A DNA stretch of 5,327 nucleotides from the NCBI GenBank assembly GCA_019314085.1, contig JAFCZZ010000352.1:1-5327 (forward strand). Reading direction: 5' to 3'. The notes beneath the pieces are model-generated. The model saw only the letters and a list, made by a program, of their open reading frames with translations, was not told where the DNA came from and did no database searches. Positions 1 through 5,327 of this stretch are shown piece after piece (within the stretch, counting starts at the first letter, position 1; every line of letters begins with the position of its first letter). This stretch comes from Deltaproteobacteria bacterium. GTDB taxonomy: Bacteria > Desulfobacterota > Syntrophia > Syntrophales > UBA2210. Made by a program: the position numbers and the translations under genes.

Positions 1-407
1 CTGGGGGGCATATCCAGGGAAAACATCATGGGGACCTTCTGCATATCCTCGACCCCCGACGCGATATAGATGTCGCCCTCATCGCACATGATCGCCCGGG
101 CCGCATGCTCCGTCGCGGCCATACCCGAGCAGCACTGCTGGCCCACTCCATTCGTCGCTACTGCCTCCGGGAATCCTCCGGCCAGCCAGGCGCTCCTGGC
201 AATATCGTTCTGCATCCCCGCCTGATTGGCCGACCCGCAGAAAACCGCATCTATATCCTCGGGCTTGACCTTGGGATTTCTCTCGAAAAGGGCCTCATAG
301 ACCTTGATCAGCAATTCTTCAGGCCGTACATTTCTGAACCAGCCTTTGTCCTTGTGAGCCCGCGCATTCGCGCTCCTGATACCATCAATAATTACGCATT
401 CTTTCAT
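1..407 (-). CDS. Thiolase family protein (acetyl-CoA acetyltransferase / 3-ketoacyl-CoA thiolase), N-terminal part only
   Basis: The minus-strand frame gives 135 residues with no stop before the window edge. It begins MKECVIIDGIRS and continues through a GDIYIASGVEDM motif, which matches the thiolase N-terminal domain. The nucleophilic Cys is in QQCCSGMAA (Cys92 by alignment with the usual QCSSGLQA; Cys93 is adjacent). The C-terminal half, with the His and second Cys of the active site, lies outside. Thiolases cleave 3-ketoacyl-CoA with CoA, or condense two acetyl-CoA, in the cytoplasm. The start at 407 is preferred because GGAGG at 419-415 lies 7 bases upstream; an in-frame ATG at 413 sits too close to that site. 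The gene follows the acyl-CoA dehydrogenase on the same strand, which suggests the thiolytic step of the same beta-oxidation pathway. Substrate chain length cannot be told. Family is confident; the exact subtype is not. Confidence 0.9.
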   Translation of the reverse strand, partial: MKECVIIDGIRSANARAHKDKGWFRNVRPEELLIKVYEALFERNPKVKPEDIDAVFCGSANQAGMQNDIARSAWLAGGFPEAVATNGVGQQCCSGMAATEHAARAIMCDEGDIYIASGVEDMQKVPMMFSLDMPP

Positions 408-413
408 TTCCAT

Positions 414-419
414 CCCTCC
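414..419 (-). promoter_or_regulatory. Ribosome binding site of the thiolase gene
   Basis: On the minus strand the sequence reads GGAGGG, followed by ATGGAAATG. The spacing favours the second ATG (407) over the first (413), which would directly abut the site. Confidence 0.7.
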
Positions 420-440
420 GAATATTTTTTGAAGCAGAGA

Positions 441-470
441 GGGGAATGAGGGGGTCACCCCTCATTCCTC
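441..470 (-). other. Perfect 11-bp intergenic stem-loop between acyl-CoA dehydrogenase and thiolase
   Basis: GGAATGAGGGG (443-453) pairs perfectly with CCCCTCATTCC (458-468) across a 4-base GTCA loop. The 441/470 bases can also pair beyond one imperfect position. No T-run follows it on either strand: on the minus strand the next bases are CTCTCTGCTTC and then an A-rich stretch. It is therefore not a canonical intrinsic terminator. An mRNA processing or stability hairpin, or an attenuator lowering thiolase expression, is possible but inferred. Confidence 0.65.
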
Positions 471-493
471 CCGGCTCCATGGTAACCAGCATT

Positions 494-512
494 GCGCCGG
501 TTGCTCCGGCGC
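494..512 (-). other. GC-rich 7-bp stem-loop just after the acyl-CoA dehydrogenase stop
   Basis: GCGCCGG (494-500) and CCGGCGC (506-512) form a perfect stem with a 5-base loop, about 22 bases downstream of the acyl-CoA dehydrogenase stop codon on the minus strand. No U-tract follows (the sequence continues AATGCTGGTTACC), so a rho-independent terminator is not supported. Together with the stem at 441-470 it fills most of the 127-base gap. Confidence 0.55.
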
Positions 513-534
513 TCCTCGTTCCAAACATCCATAC

Positions 535-2346
535 CTATACCGCAAAAGATTCTTCCGCGATCTCGACGGCAAGGGCCTCACTGTCTTTGATGATTTCGCA
601 CCTGGCCTTGACGGTGGGGAGAATCTCAGCGGCAAAGAATCTCGCCGACATCACCTTGCCCTTGTAGAAGGAAACGTCCGCATCGCCGGCATCCAGAGAG
701 GCCAGCTTCTCAAGGGCAACACCCGCGCCCTGGAGGAGAAGCCACCCGCAGACCACGTCACCCATGATCGCCAGGAAGGGTTCGACGTTCTGGATCGGGA
801 CGGCCGCCTTGCCGGACTTGAAGAATTCGATAAAGGCGAGGGGAAGTTCCGCTAGGGCACCGGAGGCCTCCTCCAGATCCACGGCGGAGGGCTTCAGTGC
901 TTCGACCCCCTTCAGCTTCTCGATCGTTGCGGTAATGTCGGTGAACAGGTTCATGACATTCTGTCCCTTGTTCTGCCCCAGCTTTCTGCCGACGAGGTCC
1001 ATCGCCTGGATCTGGTTCGTGCCCTCGTAGATCTGGGTAATCTTGCAATCCCTGAGGTACTGCTCAACGGGATACTCCTGGCAGTAGCCGTAACCACCGT
1101 AGACATCCATCGCCTTGGTACAGATCTCCACAGCTTTGTCGGATGAAAAGGCCTTGCAGATCGGTGTCAGGAGCTCCACGAACCCGTGATACCTGTTGCG
1201 TTCCTCCTCGGAATCCGACGCCTCGGCCACATCGATACAGAATCCCGTGAAGTAGTTCAGGGCCCTGATCCCCTCGAGGTAGGCCTTCATCCACAGCAGC
1301 ATCCGTCTCACCGGGGGATGGTTGATGATGGTCACCGCATCCGCATCCTTCCCGGCGAGGGCGGATTTACTCTGAATCCGCTCCTTCGCGTACTGGACGG
1401 CATGCTCATAGGCGGCGGACGCGATACTCTGGCCCTGGAGACCAACATCGAGCCGAGATTCATTCATCATCTGAAACATGATCTTCATACCGGCCTGTTC
1501 CTCACCGAGGAGTTCGCCGATACAGTTGCCGTTCTCGCCGAAGTTCAAGGTCGCCGTGGCCGACGCCTTGATCCCCATCTTGTGCTCGATGTTCCCCGTG
1601 GTGACGTCGTTTGGCTCTCCGAGGCTTCCGTCGTCATTGACGCGAATCTTGGGAACGATGAAGATTGAGATACCCTTCGTTCCTGCGAGATCCCCTTCGA
1701 TCCTCGCCAGGACGGGATGGACGATATTCTCCGTCAGGTCATGGTCGCCCGAGGAGATGAAGCACTTGGTTCCCGTAATGCTGTAGGTGCCGTCGGGGAG
1801 TCGCTTGGCCGTGGTCCGCAGGGCGCCGACGTCGCTCCCCGCGCCAGGCTCGGTGAGACACATCGTCCCGGCCCATTCGCCGGCATACATCCTGTACATG
1901 TACTTGTTCTTCAGTTCCTCGGTCCCGAAGACATCGATCAACCCCGCAGCGCCGGTGGTAAGACTGGGGTACATGAAAAAGGCCATGTGGCCGGCGGCGA
2001 AGAGTTCTGAACACGCCGTGCGTAATGACACGGGCATGTTCTGCCCCCCCACCTCCGGGTCCTTTGACGCGCAGATCCAGCCCGCCTCGCAAAAGGTTTT
2101 AAAGGGTTCGTGAAAACAGGCGGGGGCGTAGGCCTTTCCATCCTTGAACTGCGCGCCCTCCTTGTCCCCCTCTTCCAGTGTCGGGGCAATCACCTCAACG
2201 GCCATCTTCTCGGCTTCACTGAGAACCATGTCCACAACGTCCTTAGAATAATCAGCATACTTTTCAAAGCCGTACAGCTTGTCGATGCCGATCTGCTCGT
2301 AAAGAAGAAATTTCTGATCCCTCGTATTCACCAGCAAATTACTCAT
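535..2346 (-). CDS. Acyl-CoA dehydrogenase, large (~600 aa) FadE/DmdC-type with extra C-terminal domain
   Basis: This 603-residue flavoprotein catalyses alpha,beta-desaturation of an acyl-CoA and passes electrons to an electron-transfer flavoprotein (family knowledge). A short N-terminal extension (about residues 1-35) precedes the helical N-domain. The beta-domain signature TMCLTEPGAGSD is at 161-172 and ITGTKCFISSGDHD at 190-203. The C-terminal helical domain carries MDVYGGYGY (413-421) and QIYEGTNQIQ (438-447), where Glu441 aligns with the catalytic base of medium-chain acyl-CoA dehydrogenase. Residues from about 480 to 603 form the extra C-terminal domain of the ~600-residue subfamily, which includes DmdC-like enzymes; ordinary acyl-CoA dehydrogenases are about 380. 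The ATG at 2346 has AGGAGG six bases upstream and overlaps the tetR stop, so the two genes are probably translationally coupled. The substrate is unknown; a fatty acyl-CoA is likeliest given the thiolase downstream. Confidence 0.95.
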   Translation of the reverse strand: MSNLLVNTRDQKFLLYEQIGIDKLYGFEKYADYSKDVVDMVLSEAEKMAVEVIAPTLEEGDKEGAQFKDGKAYAPACFHEPFKTFCEAGWICASKDPEVGGQNMPVSLRTACSELFAAGHMAFFMYPSLTTGAAGLIDVFGTEELKNKYMYRMYAGEWAGTMCLTEPGAGSDVGALRTTAKRLPDGTYSITGTKCFISSGDHDLTENIVHPVLARIEGDLAGTKGISIFIVPKIRVNDDGSLGEPNDVTTGNIEHKMGIKASATATLNFGENGNCIGELLGEEQAGMKIMFQMMNESRLDVGLQGQSIASAAYEHAVQYAKERIQSKSALAGKDADAVTIINHPPVRRMLLWMKAYLEGIRALNYFTGFCIDVAEASDSEEERNRYHGFVELLTPICKAFSSDKAVEICTKAMDVYGGYGYCQEYPVEQYLRDCKITQIYEGTNQIQAMDLVGRKLGQNKGQNVMNLFTDITATIEKLKGVEALKPSAVDLEEASGALAELPLAFIEFFKSGKAAVPIQNVEPFLAIMGDVVCGWLLLQGAGVALEKLASLDAGDADVSFYKGKVMSARFFAAEILPTVKARCEIIKDSEALAVEIAEESFAV

Positions 2347-2947
2347 TATCTGCCTCCTTTTGCTTGTTTTTTAATCCCTCTATGATGGTTTCTATCCCTT
2401 CTTTGACATTGGATCGGATCCTCTCCTCTCTCATCGATTCGGTCCCCCTCATCTTTCGAATATCCGGCTTTTTCAATGTCAGTTCTCCCGACTCGACACC
2501 ATACTGGAGAATCTTTTCGATGAGTGAGATAGTCCGGTTCATCTCTTTGATGATCTGCCTTCGGGTCTCATTGGATAGGCTGAGGTTGTCTGCCTGAAGC
2601 ATGAAGTTCATCAATATCCTGAACTGCTCCCGCTCCTTCAGGAAAATATCAATATATGCATTGGCAAAATTGAGCAGTATCTCCGTTGAGGTTTTTCCCT
2701 CCTGAAATATCCGGGAGATCTCTTTGTGGAAGTCTTCTATGTCACTCAGGAGAATCTGCGCGTATATCTCCTCCTTGCTGCTGAAATAAAGGTAGATAGC
2801 CCCCTTGCTGAGTTCGGCCTTCTCCGCGATATTTGCGACGGTCACAAATTTAAAACCGTTTTCAACAAACAGTCTCTTTGCAGCCTTGAGGATAACCTGC
2901 CTTCTCTGTTCTTTTTCTCTTTCCCTGCGTCTTTCAGGTCCCGGCAT
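2339..2947 (-). CDS. TetR/AcrR-family transcriptional regulator
   Basis: This 202-residue protein has a highly basic start (about residues 5-17). The TetR_N DNA-binding domain follows: ILKAAKRLFVENGF (19-32), then helix-turn-helix TVANIAEKAELSKGAIYLYF (36-55) and SKEEIYAQIL (57-66), the classic TetR signature. Residues 70-202 are the ligand-binding and dimerisation part. Between KKPDIRKM (about 159-166) and the last helix (about 178-195) the linker is short and charged, without the usual hydrophobic helix of the dimer interface. It is first in the operon and overlaps the dehydrogenase start by 8 bases (ATGAGTAA). It probably represses its own operon in response to an acyl-CoA, as FadR- or PsrA-like members do; the ligand is inference. 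The start at 2947 has AAGGAA about 8 bases upstream. Base composition looks more AT-rich than the flanking enzymes. Confidence 0.93.
   Translation of the reverse strand: MPGPERRREREKEQRRQVILKAAKRLFVENGFKFVTVANIAEKAELSKGAIYLYFSSKEEIYAQILLSDIEDFHKEISRIFQEGKTSTEILLNFANAYIDIFLKEREQFRILMNFMLQADNLSLSNETRRQIIKEMNRTISLIEKILQYGVESGELTLKKPDIRKMRGTESMREERIRSNVKEGIETIIEGLKNKQKEADNE
2353..2358 (-). promoter_or_regulatory. Ribosome binding site of the acyl-CoA dehydrogenase, inside the tetR 3' end
   Basis: AGGAGG on the minus strand lies 6 bases from the ATG at 2346 and within the last codons of the tetR gene. This strong site plus the 8-base gene overlap fixes the dehydrogenase start and indicates co-transcription. 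Confidence 0.8.
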
Positions 2948-3019
2948 TGCTGTTTTCCTTGTTACAACTATCAGAAGATTAGTTACTTACGCCATAATTA
3001 CGGCAAAGAAGCGGATAAA

Positions 3020-3042
3020 GGTCAGATTATGACCAAGGGTCA
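3020..3042. promoter_or_regulatory. Candidate TetR operator: GGTCA-N5-TGACC-N3-GGTCA array
   Basis: Three 5-base half-sites alternate in orientation: GGTCA (3020-3024), TGACC (3030-3034) and GGTCA (3038-3042). They form a 15-base inverted repeat, GGTCAGATTATGACC, overlapping a 13-base perfect-arm palindrome, TGACCAAGGGTCA. The position just downstream of the predicted tetR -10 suits autorepression. The link to this TetR protein is inferred from symmetry and position only. Confidence 0.55.
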
Positions 3043-3047
3043 CACAT

Positions 3048-3076
3048 CTCATAAGCAAGATGGCCTTCAATGTCAA
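3048..3076 (-). promoter_or_regulatory. Sigma-70-type promoter of the tetR-acyl-CoA dehydrogenase operon
   Basis: A perfect -35 TTGACA (3076-3071), a 17-base spacer and a -10 TATGAG (3053-3048, 4 of 6 consensus bases) point toward tetR. The transcription start would fall near 3041, leaving a leader of roughly 95 bases. The putative operator at 3020-3042 lies on that start, as expected for steric repression. Confidence 0.6.
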
Positions 3077-3091
3077 GAAAAAAATGAGATT

Positions 3092-3101
3092 CTGAATTCA
3101 G
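3092..3101. repeat. 10-bp perfect palindrome CTGAATTCAG abutting the plus-strand -35
   Basis: CTGAATTCAG is its own reverse complement and ends exactly where the TTGACA at 3102 begins. It could be a regulator site for the divergent CoA-transferase operon. A 10-base palindrome alone is weak evidence. Confidence 0.3.
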
Positions 3102-3131
3102 TTGACAAATATTTTCAATGTCCCCTATAGG
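3102..3131 (+). promoter_or_regulatory. Candidate promoter of the CoA-transferase operon
   Basis: TTGACA (3102-3107) is a perfect -35. With an 18-base spacer the -10 is TATAGG (3126-3131, 4 of 6). The -10 lies inside the perfect palindrome CCCTATAGGG (3123-3132), within a GTCCC/GGGAC inverted repeat (3120-3134). Transcription would start near 3138, giving a leader of about 100 bases before the start codon at 3241. Confidence 0.45.
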
Positions 3132-3171
3132 GACGAATTTTGCGGCGCAGATGGATGCATCGAATCAACAG

Positions 3172-3191
3172 GGTCTCGCGTTGACCTGGTC
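3172..3191. promoter_or_regulatory. Second operator-like GGTC-N7-GACC site in the CoA-transferase leader
   Basis: GGTCTCGCGTTGACC (3172-3186) has the same GGTC-N7-GACC spacing as the site at 3020-3034. It is followed after one base by a further GGTC, making the 9-base palindrome GACCTGGTC (3183-3191). It would lie downstream of the predicted plus-strand start, where a bound repressor could block transcription. The match is limited to the half-site cores, so this is tentative. Confidence 0.3.
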
Positions 3192-3229
3192 TGATTCTCA
3201 CGCTGTGAATAGGACAAATGGTAGAAGAT

Positions 3230-3234
3230 GGAGG
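3230..3234 (+). promoter_or_regulatory. Ribosome binding site that decides the CoA-transferase start
   Basis: GGAGG lies 6 bases before the ATG at 3241. The upstream in-frame ATGs at 3118 and 3151 lack a comparable site, and the residues they would add (rich in S, N, T and R) resemble no part of the family. Confidence 0.8.
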
Positions 3235-3240
3235 ACCTGG

Positions 3241-4755
3241 ATGACAACGCCGATTCAGCAGAAGATTCGAGACAAAAAGAGAACCCCCGGTCAGATTGAC
3301 GACATGATGAAGCGAGGGGAGTGGGTTACCAACGGCAGTGTAGGGGGAGACCCCACAGCATGCATGGAGGCCCTGGCAGGCAGACTCGGCGATGGCCCTT
3401 CCGATCTCAAGGACATCGAGATCTGGAATTACGGCAAGTTCTATCCGCAGCTTCGTTTTCAGGAGGTCGATCCCCTCCAGAAGTACCACTGTTTTCACGA
3501 CTATTTTTTCTTCCCCTGGAACCGGCAGGCACGAGACGCCAACGGTGTGACCAGCTGGGCGCAGTGGGGATGGACCATCGGCAGCTGGTGGCACCACTAC
3601 CGTTTTGCCCACGGTGATCCGGCCGGGCGCGGTATTGACTGGTGGATCAATGCCGCCACGCCGGTCGACGGCAACGGTTTCTTCAACTGGTCCTACGGCA
3701 CCAACAACTGCAAGATTTTCCGGGAGTCGGCCAAGAAGCTCGTCGTCGAGGCCCGCGATGACTACCCCTGGACCGAAGGGGGGCGGTTCAACACCATCCA
3801 TATCGATGACGTCGACTACTGGGTCGAGGTGGACTGTGAAAAATACGCCTGGCCCCAGATCGATGAGAAGGCCATGGTTCCGACCCCTCAGGAGCAGCAG
3901 ATTGCCCAGAATATCCTCTCCATCATGGATGACCGGGATGTCCTCCAGCTCGGCATCGGGTCCCTCCCCTCGGCCTGCGTGGCGGCAATGGCGGACGCCG
4001 GCCTGAAGGACCTGGCCGTCCACACCGAGAGGCTCAACTACGGCCTGATAAAACTGACCGAATCGGGGCAGGTGACGAACCGGTACAAAAATCTAGACCA
4101 GGGGAGAAGTGTCTGGACCTTCGCCTTTCCTGTCGACACAAAGTGGTACCACGACACGATCCACCGCAACCAGCACCTGGCGGTCTACGATGTGGACTAC
4201 ACCAACAATCTGCACATTCTCACCCGGATCGACAACATGATCGCCATCAACAACTGCATCGCCGTCGACCTCCTGGGGCAGCAGAGCGCGGGTTTTTACA
4301 AGAAGCGGCCTATCTCCAGCACCGGCGGGTACTTTCAGTTCATGTGTTTCTGCTCGCAGTCGAGGGGCGGACGAGGGGTCGCCTGCATGACGGCGAGGAA
4401 CAAGCAGGGGCAATCACGGATCGTCCCCTTCCTCCCCGAGGGATCATCCGTTGACCTGCCGGCCCAGTTTGCCCACTATGTCTGCACGGAATACGGCATC
4501 GTCAACCTGAGGGGGCTGAACGGCTACGAACGGACAACGGCCCTGATCTCCATCGCCCATCCCGATGACCGGGAATGGCTGGAGAGGGAGTCCCATGCCC
4601 ACGGCCTTCTGGCCCCCCACTTCCCCGTTTCGATGAAACCGGAAGAGGGCGGGGGCCGCCGGTATCCGTCCTACCGCGACCGAAGGAACTACAAGGTTCC
4701 GTCCAACAGCGCCATCTGGGGGTACGACTGGGACCCCATCCAGTCCGGCAAATAG
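3241..4755 (+). CDS. Acetyl-CoA hydrolase/transferase-family protein (family I-type CoA-transferase), aromatic-rich variant
   Basis: This 504-residue protein moves CoA between an acyl-CoA and a free acid, or hydrolyses acyl-CoA, through a glutamyl-CoA thioester (family knowledge: 4-hydroxybutyrate and butyryl-CoA:acetate CoA-transferases, Cat1). The start of the N-domain, with KRGEWVTNGSVGGDP (24-38), fits the family. The C-domain is clear: QLGIGSLPSA (236-245), VHTERL (260-265) with Glu263 aligning with the catalytic Glu, NMIAINNCIAVDLLGQ (332-347), STGGYFQF (360-367), SRIVPFLPEG (392-401) and VCTEYGIVNLRG (414-425). Residues 82-122 hold 6 Trp, 5 Phe, 3 Tyr and 4 His, unlike characterised members. 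The C-terminus ends in a charged, aromatic tail. The start at 3241 is set by the GGAGG; the open frame extends upstream but is not conserved-looking. It is probably co-transcribed with the ADP-forming synthetase. The substrate pair is unknown, and the hydrolase alternative remains open. Confidence 0.9.
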   Translation: MTTPIQQKIRDKKRTPGQIDDMMKRGEWVTNGSVGGDPTACMEALAGRLGDGPSDLKDIEIWNYGKFYPQLRFQEVDPLQKYHCFHDYFFFPWNRQARDANGVTSWAQWGWTIGSWWHHYRFAHGDPAGRGIDWWINAATPVDGNGFFNWSYGTNNCKIFRESAKKLVVEARDDYPWTEGGRFNTIHIDDVDYWVEVDCEKYAWPQIDEKAMVPTPQEQQIAQNILSIMDDRDVLQLGIGSLPSACVAAMADAGLKDLAVHTERLNYGLIKLTESGQVTNRYKNLDQGRSVWTFAFPVDTKWYHDTIHRNQHLAVYDVDYTNNLHILTRIDNMIAINNCIAVDLLGQQSAGFYKKRPISSTGGYFQFMCFCSQSRGGRGVACMTARNKQGQSRIVPFLPEGSSVDLPAQFAHYVCTEYGIVNLRGLNGYERTTALISIAHPDDREWLERESHAHGLLAPHFPVSMKPEEGGGRRYPSYRDRRNYKVPSNSAIWGYDWDPIQSGK

Positions 4756-4827
4756 ACGGAACGTCAGAAACCGGGTCTTGTCTCTCCCGAAATATCTGTG
4801 GTATAGGCCTTCCAGTTGATGGAGAAA

Positions 4828-4835
4828 AAGGAGGG
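4828..4835 (+). promoter_or_regulatory. Ribosome binding site selecting a GTG start
   Basis: AAGGAGGG precedes the GTG at 4840 by 4 bases. The next in-frame start, ATG at 4867, has no such site, so the GTG is preferred. The 84-base gap after the CoA-transferase stop shows no convincing terminator. Confidence 0.75.
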
Positions 4836-4839
4836 AACT

Positions 4840-5327
4840 GTGGCGCTGCAGGCACAAATAGGGACCATGTTCAATCCCCGATCGGTGGCGATCATCGGGG
4901 CATCACGGACCATCGGCAAGTGGGGATTCACCTTCACCCTCCACCTGATCAGAGGCGGCTACCGGGGGACCATATACCCGATCAATCCCGCCGGCGGGGA
5001 GATCTTGGGCCAGAAGGACTACCGGAACCTCCGCCAGATACCCGGTCCTGTCGACCTTGCCTTTATCCTCCTTCCCCCCGAAAAGGTCGCCGCCGCAATC
5101 ACCGAATGCGGTACTCTGGGCATCCCCGCCTGTGTGGTTATTACCGCCGGATTCGCCGAACTCGGAAAACAGGGAGCTGCGCTCGAAAGAGATATCGCCG
5201 CGGCCGCCCGCAAGGCGAATGTCGCCATGATAGGCCCCAACTGTGCCGGGATCATCAGCACGGAGCCCGCGAGCCTTTACTGCATGATGCAGCCCGACTT
5301 CCCCCCCTCCGGTCACATCGCCGTCAT
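4840..5327 (+). CDS. ADP-forming acetate/acyl-CoA ligase (acyl-CoA synthetase, NDP-forming), N-terminal CoA-binding domain, partial
   Basis: The frame is open to the window end (162 full codons). FNPRSVAIIGAS (11-22) starts a Rossmann-like CoA-binding domain. It continues with GGYRGTIYPINP (39-50), PVDLAFILLPPE (70-81), CVVITAGFAELG (98-109) and IGPNCAGII (131-139), all typical of the alpha part of ADP-forming acetyl-CoA synthetases. These interconvert acyl-CoA + ADP + Pi and acid + CoA + ATP via a phosphohistidine; that His and the ATP-grasp part lie beyond the window, so it is unclear whether the beta part is fused or a separate gene. In anaerobes they often conserve energy in the ATP-forming direction. 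The GTG start has a strong ribosome site; ATG 4867 is the alternative. Location after the CoA-transferase suggests joint handling of an organic acid and its CoA ester. Family assignment is confident; the substrate is unknown. Confidence 0.92.
   Translation, partial: MALQAQIGTMFNPRSVAIIGASRTIGKWGFTFTLHLIRGGYRGTIYPINPAGGEILGQKDYRNLRQIPGPVDLAFILLPPEKVAAAITECGTLGIPACVVITAGFAELGKQGAALERDIAAAARKANVAMIGPNCAGIISTEPASLYCMMQPDFPPSGHIAV

Noticed and set aside
441..470. Intrinsic terminator for the acyl-CoA dehydrogenase transcript.
   Set aside because: The stem is strong, but no T-run follows on the minus strand and none on the plus strand, so only a stem-loop is claimed.
105..667. Plus-strand open frames of 114 and 73 codons over the thiolase start and the intergenic gap.
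   Set aside because: The first is antisense to the thiolase N-terminus; the second runs through the intergenic hairpins into the antisense of the dehydrogenase. No family similarity is seen.
1186..2113. Several plus-strand open frames of about 100-160 codons opposite the acyl-CoA dehydrogenase.
   Set aside because: They are antisense shadows of a well-supported gene, without recognisable domains or good ribosome sites.
2991..3004. Imperfect palindrome GCCATAATTACGGC in the tetR leader as an operator.
   Set aside because: It is symmetric at 12 of 14 bases, but its AT-rich core makes this common by chance and it shares no half-site with the stronger array nearby.
3181..3210. A second plus-strand promoter using TTGACC at 3181.
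   Set aside because: The best -10 candidates at 17-18 bases (TGTGAA, GTGAAT) match the consensus poorly; the GACC element is better explained as part of the GGTC/GACC site.
3118..3240. Upstream extension of the CoA-transferase reading frame to an ATG at 3118 (545 residues).
   Set aside because: It would overlap the predicted -10 region and lacks a ribosome site, while ATG 3241 has GGAGG at ideal spacing and begins where family similarity begins.
3115..4023. A 302-codon open frame antisense to the CoA-transferase gene.
   Set aside because: It lies wholly opposite a gene with clear conserved motifs; its composition (repeated V, G, P, D) is what complementing a GC-rich gene produces, and no known motif is visible.
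4756..4839. Terminator or separate promoter between the CoA-transferase and the ligase.
   Set aside because: Only 4-base stems are found (GACG/CGTC at 4755-4765) and there is no T-run or clear -35/-10 pair.

Overview
The window holds a compact bacterial acyl-CoA catabolism locus: two gene groups that diverge from one regulatory region at about 2948-3240. Protein-coding content points to an anaerobic or syntrophic fatty-/aromatic-acid degrader, perhaps a deltaproteobacterium (Desulfobacterota, Syntrophus- or sulfate-reducer-like). That placement is inferred from three things: the gene combination (TetR regulator, ~600-residue acyl-CoA dehydrogenase, thiolase, acetyl-CoA hydrolase/transferase-family protein, ADP-forming acyl-CoA synthetase), strong GGAGG-type ribosome binding sites, and moderately GC-rich codon use. 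No taxonomic marker gene is present.

Minus strand, read from the middle to the left edge. A TetR-family repressor (2947-2339) overlaps by 8 bases a large FadE/DmdC-type acyl-CoA dehydrogenase (2346-535). After a 127-base gap with two perfect stem-loops comes the N-terminal third of a thiolase (407 to beyond base 1). These are the first and last steps of a beta-oxidation spiral. No hydratase, hydroxyacyl-CoA dehydrogenase or electron-transfer flavoprotein lies in the window.

Plus strand, read from the middle to the right edge. A CoA-transferase/acetyl-CoA-hydrolase-family protein (3241-4755) has an unusual tryptophan/phenylalanine-rich N-terminal segment. It is followed after 84 bases by the CoA-binding N-terminus of an ADP-forming acyl-CoA synthetase (4840 to beyond base 5327). 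Both can interconvert free acids and CoA thioesters: one by CoA exchange, the other with nucleotide and phosphate.

The central region carries a good minus-strand promoter (TTGACA, 17 bases, TATGAG) and a candidate plus-strand promoter (TTGACA, 18 bases, TATAGG). A clustered GGTCA/TGACC inverted-repeat array sits on the predicted transcription start of the tetR operon, and a weaker GGTC-N7-GACC copy lies in the leader of the CoA-transferase gene. The simplest model, which is inference, is that the TetR protein senses an acyl-CoA, represses its own operon and perhaps also controls the divergent CoA-transferase operon. I see no mobile element, CRISPR array, RNA gene or defence system. The interest lies in the regulation, the intergenic stem-loops and the odd CoA-transferase clade.
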